49,446 nt of DNA from Leptospira sp. 96542. Lineage in GTDB: Bacteria; Spirochaetota; Leptospiria; Leptospirales; Leptospiraceae. This document shows positions 45,778 to 49,446 of the stretch, piece by piece (the first letter of the stretch is position 1; the number at the start of each line of letters is the position of its first letter). A program made the translations under genes and the position numbers. Location: contig JARJFC010000030.1 of assembly GCA_029310945.1 (NCBI GenBank), positions 1 to 49,446 of the forward strand, given 5' to 3'. The notes beneath the pieces were generated by a model that was given only the letters and a program-made list of their open reading frames with translations, ran no database searches and was not told the DNA's origin.

Positions 45778-45999
45778 TCATATTATCTGATCTCTTATGG
45801 TTCCATTTAACAAGCGTTCCCCATATTCAACTCCAAGTATTAGATTCAAGCCTATTTTTTTAAGGAATGGAGTGAGATCATAGGCTCTCGAATGCGTAAA
45901 GCTGAGTCGCCCCCTACAGGAAGCCTGCTCCCAGTAATGAGAAATCTGTCTGATTTTAGGGAAATGGTTTAGAAACTGAAGCGCGGAAAAACTTTCACT
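45778..45999 (-). pseudogene. Unidentified open remnant in the gap 45538-46101
   Basis: A minus-strand frame of 73 codons, with no ATG, opens after TAA 46000-46002 and ends at TGA 45778-45780. It reads like real protein: HYWEQASCRGRLSFTHSRAY then LTPFLKKIGLNLILGVEYGE. The segment is more GC-rich than its surroundings. I do not recognise the family, and it may be a gene relic or a copy of an interspersed repeat. Elsewhere in this 560-base gap I see nothing supportable. Confidence 0.4.
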
Positions 46000-46101
46000 T
46001 TATGTGTTAGGTGGTTAAATGCAAAGTGAAAAATATTTCTATCTAATCTATTTAGATCGGATTTTAATTTACTTGTGATTTTTATGTAATCAGGCTAATC
46101 A

Positions 46102-47127
46102 TTAATTCTCTCTATTTAAATCTCGCTCTCGTAGTTTGCTTCTAATCGTTCGATTTTTAATTAGATTTATTTGGCTATTCAAAATATCGCTCATAAGATA
46201 TTCAGACCAGATACCTGCATACCAATTGAAGGCAGTATTTATATAAAAATGACTTGATAAAGTTAGTATACTTGTTCCGTCAGGTAAACTTTTTATTCTA
46301 TACACGTCCTGCAATATGTCTACATGTTTCCCACCAAGCACAATGTGCTCATCCATTACTTTTACAGGAATACTGCTTGGATCGATATCAATATTAAGTG
46401 ATAACCGTTGTTCTTCCACAAGTTCCACAATCGTTTCATTAAAATATAGACCTTTTTCATATAACGCTACCCTACGTCCACCAACTTCCAATTTTTCTAT
46501 CGTAGTGCTGATTTGTCTAGGAAAACCTAAAAATGTCGATAAGTTAAATTTTTGCTCTTCGGGCTTAACCTCATTTATATTTATCAATTCTTTCCAAACC
46601 TCTTTCGAAGAAGCTTGTATCGTTATAGACTTTGAAATCTCAAAATCTTTTCGACTCAAAGTTTTATCACCTTCAATTGATCCTACAAGAATCGGTAAAA
46701 ATAGAAGGAAAGAGCCATTCAAAGTTTTCCGATTTCTAATTACTTTGTTTTTTGAATTTGTATCGGAAATCTTTTTAAGATAAAAAGCTAAAACTCCGCC
46801 TAAACTAGCGACAAATCCAAACAAAGGAAAAACCATTATCCAACATATGGTTCCCTCAATATTAAGTGCGATTGTAACGCATAACAAAAGAAAACATGAT
46901 AACAATGGTAAAAAAATGGCTCCTTTGATAGATTTAAGTTGATTCGTCGGAACAAGGTAAATTGTCAAAAACCCGATGGTAACTGGCGCAATGACCACAA
47001 AGCTAATACTTATGAGGCTTCCCAGATACGGATCTAATAAACCGTGTAAAATACGTAACAATATACCGTAGACTGTTGCCGCTGTTATTGCCAAAAGAGT
47101 AGCTTTGTCATAGTTATTAAAATTCAT
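46102..47127 (-). CDS. Membrane protein fused to an SRPBCC-like domain
   Basis: A 341-residue protein with two parts. Residues about 10-125 hold four hydrophobic segments (LLAITAATVYGILL, VVIAPVTIGFLTIYL, FLPLLSCFLLLCVTIAL, FPLFGFVASLGGVLAFYL), and a possible fifth lies at about 140. Residues about 160-330 look like a polyketide-cyclase/SRPBCC fold: SKSITIQASSKEVWKELINI is the typical first strand and helix. FLGFPRQ and a C-terminal helix (WSEYLMSDILNSQINLIKNR) follow. Substrate and role are unknown. The gap to the next minus gene is 127 bases. Confidence 0.8.
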   Translation of the reverse strand: MNFNNYDKATLLAITAATVYGILLRILHGLLDPYLGSLISISFVVIAPVTIGFLTIYLVPTNQLKSIKGAIFLPLLSCFLLLCVTIALNIEGTICWIMVFPLFGFVASLGGVLAFYLKKISDTNSKNKVIRNRKTLNGSFLLFLPILVGSIEGDKTLSRKDFEISKSITIQASSKEVWKELININEVKPEEQKFNLSTFLGFPRQISTTIEKLEVGGRRVALYEKGLYFNETIVELVEEQRLSLNIDIDPSSIPVKVMDEHIVLGGKHVDILQDVYRIKSLPDGTSILTLSSHFYINTAFNWYAGIWSEYLMSDILNSQINLIKNRTIRSKLRERDLNREN

Positions 47128-47254
47128 TTTTTAGTGCCGTTCATAGTAGATTATCAAAATTTTGCTAAATTGAAAGGTTTATTATTTCTCAACCTGCCAC
47201 TTTAATTTCAATATATCTGACCTTGCCGAAAGTTTAATATTTTGCCATTACCAC

Positions 47255-47962
47255 TCAAGTGGTATTCACCTTCAGAAATATCATATCTCTTTTGCAATTG
47301 AATCTAATCGGAAGAGTATCACCTAAACCTTTGCTAATGAACAACTGACAACTATCTCTAGTGGTTTTTAAAATATTCCACTTGTAAAAATATTTTCCAG
47401 GGTAAAGACCATTTTTATTCTTCCAAAATACAATTTGGCCTCCATGAAGGTGACCCGCAAATATTGTATCATGACGATCTTCAAGTGAGTCTATTGTCTT
47501 TGGATTATGAACCGCTAAAATTGAAAAATCAGATTCTTTCTTTTCACACTTTAAAAGATTTCCAACAATTCGAATGGATGTATTTTTTACCAGGATTTCA
47601 TGTGTTTTTTTTTCAAGCCAAATAATATTGTTTGCTTGCATACACTCTTTAATCGCATCAATTCCAAAAAAATAATCGTGATTTCCAGCGATTGCGAAAA
47701 TATTTTTCCTAACTGACAAAGAAGAAAGTAACAACTTTAATTGGATCAGCCCCTGTTTGGAATCTATATAATCACCACCCATTAGTATGATTGTGGGGTC
47801 CAACTCTTCAACACTATTGATTATTTGGGTAATTTTCGGCATAGTAAATCTATTCAAATGTAAATCAGAAAGAAATAAAACGCTAAAACTATCTTGGCAA
47901 TAGTTTGGATATGATTCTTTTCTTATCTCAAAAGGAAAATTATATCCGATCTCTAATTTCAT
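47255..47962 (-). CDS. YkuE-like metallophosphoesterase
   Basis: A 235-residue calcineurin-like phosphoesterase. Metal motifs in order are FLSDLHLN, GGDYIDS, AGNHDYFFG, AVHNP and AGHLHGGQ. Related proteins act on phosphodiesters or lipid-linked phosphates. It is the third gene of a run of three minus-strand genes. Its start overlaps the preceding membrane gene by 23 bases, so it is translationally coupled with it. Confidence 0.9.
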   Translation of the reverse strand: MKLEIGYNFPFEIRKESYPNYCQDSFSVLFLSDLHLNRFTMPKITQIINSVEELDPTIILMGGDYIDSKQGLIQLKLLLSSLSVRKNIFAIAGNHDYFFGIDAIKECMQANNIIWLEKKTHEILVKNTSIRIVGNLLKCEKKESDFSILAVHNPKTIDSLEDRHDTIFAGHLHGGQIVFWKNKNGLYPGKYFYKWNILKTTRDSCQLFISKGLGDTLPIRFNCKRDMIFLKVNTT

Positions 47963-48470
47963 CCCTATACCAAATCAAAATAGCGATACAGCCTACTAGC
48001 CAATTTCTTAGTGGATTTTTAAAATTCATCAAACCACATAACATAAATATTCCAATAGGAATGACGTTAGATATCGCAGTAATTAGTCCTAATTTATATG
48101 TGCATTTCATGCTAGTAAAAATCGGTCTTCTAATATTATCAAAAAGGATTGGAAACAAAAACAAAAAATGCACTTCTATAAAATAAAAGATAAAAATGAA
48201 TAGAGGAAAAAAACGCCAATCAACTTGTAATATAATATATGAAGACAAAGTTGTAATAAAAATTGAGAACGCATATTTGAAGATTCCATATGCTAAAAAA
48301 TTGATTGATTCATTATAATACCTAACTTCATTTGGACTGATTTCAGTCAGACGATCAAACATCCATCTTGAACCAAAATCAATTACTCTTATGTCTTTAT
48401 ACCAATTTTTATCTATTGAAGGTTTATCGATGAAGTTTTTAGCATCGAACAGCAACTCAAAAAAAATCAT
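47940..48470 (-). CDS. Integral membrane protein, unknown (operon with phosphoesterase)
   Basis: From ATG 48470 it has 176 residues. A soluble N-terminal part (about 1-55, DKPSIDKNWYKDIRVIDFGS) precedes four hydrophobic segments. ATG 48470 is chosen because it overlaps the previous stop in an ATGA; the frame would otherwise run 30 codons into that gene. No family was recognised. Confidence 0.75.
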   Translation of the reverse strand: MIFFELLFDAKNFIDKPSIDKNWYKDIRVIDFGSRWMFDRLTEISPNEVRYYNESINFLAYGIFKYAFSIFITTLSSYIILQVDWRFFPLFIFIFYFIEVHFLFLFPILFDNIRRPIFTSMKCTYKLGLITAISNVIPIGIFMLCGLMNFKNPLRNWLVGCIAILIWYRDEIRDRI

Positions 48471-49006
48471 CTTACGTATATATATTGAAACCATGCCAAC
48501 CAGGCTATGCCATTTCCAATAACTAACATTCTGTGGTAGAGGTTTTCTAGTCGTCCGCATCGCTTTTTGTGAAAAATAAATTCGTCATAACAAATAACAG
48601 ATACAGTAAAAATCAAAACGACTATGATTGGAATCAAATATATTGTTGGTCTTGTGCTCATCATTGCAAACCACATAAGAAAAAACATCGGTAAACCACC
48701 AAATCCAAGAGCGATTACCTCCGTAATTCTTTCTTTTTTTGAAATTTTCATTTGGATATTCTTCCTATGAAATCTCCAATCCAAAATTCCTCCTATAGTT
48801 GCCACTTTTCCTGCAATAATAATTGTAAAAAACTGCCATGGTAAATAAGGGAAACTATTTGAAAGAGAAAATCTGGGAATATCCTTAATCATAAAACTAA
48901 AAGCAAAAAATAAACAAGCAGGCGATAGTAGCAATGCTAATGAAAAATAATTGCTTATTAAATTTAAAGCTGGCAATGAATACATTCTCCCGTGTTGGAT
49001 TATCAC
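48467..49006 (-). CDS. Integral membrane protein, unknown (first of three-gene run)
   Basis: A 179-residue protein with about four or five hydrophobic segments (NYFSLALLLSPACLFFAFSF, QFFTIIIAGKVATIGGI, LGFGGLPMFFLMWFAM, TIYLIPIIVVLIFTVSVI, MLVIGNGIAWLAWFQYIYV). Between the last two is a charged stretch, YDEFIFHKKRCGRLENLYHR. The start is GTG 49006 or ATG 48985; the latter has GGGAGA but very close. No family was recognised. Its stop overlaps the next gene. Confidence 0.75.
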   Translation of the reverse strand: MIIQHGRMYSLPALNLISNYFSLALLLSPACLFFAFSFMIKDIPRFSLSNSFPYLPWQFFTIIIAGKVATIGGILDWRFHRKNIQMKISKKERITEVIALGFGGLPMFFLMWFAMMSTRPTIYLIPIIVVLIFTVSVICYDEFIFHKKRCGRLENLYHRMLVIGNGIAWLAWFQYIYVR

Positions 49007-49212
49007 TTAAAATTTATAAATTTTGGGTGAAACTCAATTGAAAGATTCCTCAATTTCTCAATGCGGATTTAAAAAGTAACAGTAAAATCGTAAAGAATGG
49101 AAAATTTTTCGTTAGGAAAGTAATTTATTAAAAAATTTACTTTCGCAAACCAATTTCGGCAAGCTCACCATCCTATTGATTGGTATTGTATACATCAATG
49201 ATTCTTATCCAC

Positions 49213-49234
49213 ACCCTGAGTTCGTCTTTGGGTC
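49213..49234. repeat. REP-like palindrome, copy 1
   Basis: ACCCTGAG (49213-49220), then TTCGTCTTTGGGT ending GGGTC (49230-49234), with a following C and ATAT. The same ACCCTGAGT...GGGTC plus ATAT frame recurs 112 bases further right (49325-49354), differing in the inner part. Two copies beside an rRNA gene suggest a short repeated palindrome family. Confidence 0.4.
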
Positions 49235-49241
49235 CATATAC

Positions 49242-49274
49242 AAAAAAAGCCCCACGCATTTTTGGTGAGGCTTT
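49242..49274 (-). terminator. Intrinsic terminator of the 16S rRNA transcript
   Basis: On the minus strand the stem GCCTCAC / GTGGGGC (49271-49265 and 49255-49249, one mismatch) is followed by seven T (complement of A 49242-49248). It lies about 180 bases past the 16S rRNA 3' end. Between this and the rRNA no tRNA, 23S or 5S gene is seen. The gap 49007-49430 otherwise holds only the two palindromes. Confidence 0.75.
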
Positions 49275-49324
49275 CTATCTTTTTTAGACGGGCGAACCAG
49301 TTTCTTTTTAGGTTCCTATACTGA

Positions 49325-49354
49325 ACCCTGAGTAACGAAGCTTACCGAAGGGTC
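49325..49354. repeat. REP-like palindrome, copy 2
   Basis: ACCCTGAGT (49325-49333) and GAAGGGTC (49347-49354) flank a short inner part that contains AAGCTT. Outer pairing ACCCT/AGGGT is possible. It matches copy 1 in its outer bases and in the following ATAT. Confidence 0.4.
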
Positions 49355-49430
49355 AATATGTTCTAACTTTTACAAAATACAACGTAGCGTGACAACAACT
49401 CTAGCGAAAAGGTAATTGATTTCCTTTATA

Positions 49431-49446
49431 AAAGGAGGTGATCCAG
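49431..49446 (-). rRNA. rrs: 16S ribosomal RNA, 3' end (partial)
   Basis: Read on the minus strand, the last 16 bases are CTGGATCACCTCCTTT, the universal 3' end of bacterial 16S rRNA carrying the anti-Shine-Dalgarno CCTCC. The gene continues beyond the right edge. Downstream on this strand a terminator and a membrane-protein gene follow within about 430 bases, so no 23S or 5S gene is linked on this side. Leptospira is known for unlinked rRNA genes. Confidence 0.9.

Noticed and set aside
47249..47264. TACCACT-CA-AGTGGTA palindrome at the phosphoesterase stop as a terminator
   Set aside because: The seven-pair stem has no T-tract on the minus strand; it may be chance.
1..49446. tRNA genes, insertion sequences or prophage
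   Set aside because: No cloverleaf with a T-loop motif, no transposase or integrase frame and no phage structural genes were found by reading.

Overview
The window looks like chromosomal DNA of a spirochaete of the genus Leptospira, probably a saprophytic-type species. This is inferred from AT-rich coding DNA, frequent TTG and GTG starts, many leptospiral-style lipoproteins and outer-membrane proteins, 7TM sensor proteins, and a 16S rRNA 3' end at the right edge that is followed by protein genes instead of 23S or 5S rRNA. No species can be named from sequence reading alone.

Layout. 1-11713 is a dense plus-strand housekeeping block: a LolA-like carrier, a large protein of unknown function, trpS, a ComEC-like channel, rsmA, a sterol-desaturase-family hydroxylase, an M23 peptidase, a HAD phosphatase, an RsmI-like methyltransferase, an XRE-cupin regulator and prmA. 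11714-22289 holds signalling and lipid genes: a 7TM/PAS/RsbW-like sensor, a flavin amine oxidase, an acyltransferase-3 protein, an HNH/DUF1292 pair, and a minus-strand operon of acyl-CoA ligase, acyl-CoA dehydrogenase, histidine kinase and MaoC hydratase. 22411-27707 holds a CBS protein with a sodium symporter, a 2-isopropylmalate synthase preceded by what reads as a complete leucine attenuator, and an N-acyl-D-amino-acid deacylase whose promoter is overlapped by a perfect palindrome.

27858-34734 holds a TetR regulator, a PhoD-like phosphatase, two lipoproteins, a DEAD-box helicase, an outer-membrane barrel protein and an SRPBCC protein. 34840-40074 is one giant gene for a 1744-residue secreted repeat protein. 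40550-42353 is a two-gene unit, a zinc-ribbon/lipobox-like protein plus a radical SAM/SPASM enzyme, which is the best candidate here for an uncharacterised peptide-modification system. The rest, to 49446, is an accessory-like zone. It has a metallo-hydrolase, an AAC(3)-I-like acetyltransferase, gene remnants in long intergenic stretches, a MOSC protein, a membrane-SRPBCC fusion, a three-gene membrane/metallophosphoesterase operon, and finally the terminator and 3' end of a 16S rRNA gene on the minus strand.

How the parts fit. The lipid operon is a partial beta-oxidation pathway (activation, dehydrogenation, hydration) with a sensor kinase inside it. The leuA unit combines a synthase lacking its feedback domain with a leucine-codon attenuator, so leucine control may have moved from the enzyme to the transcript. 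The radical SAM pair is translationally close and separated from other genes by its own intergenic regions.
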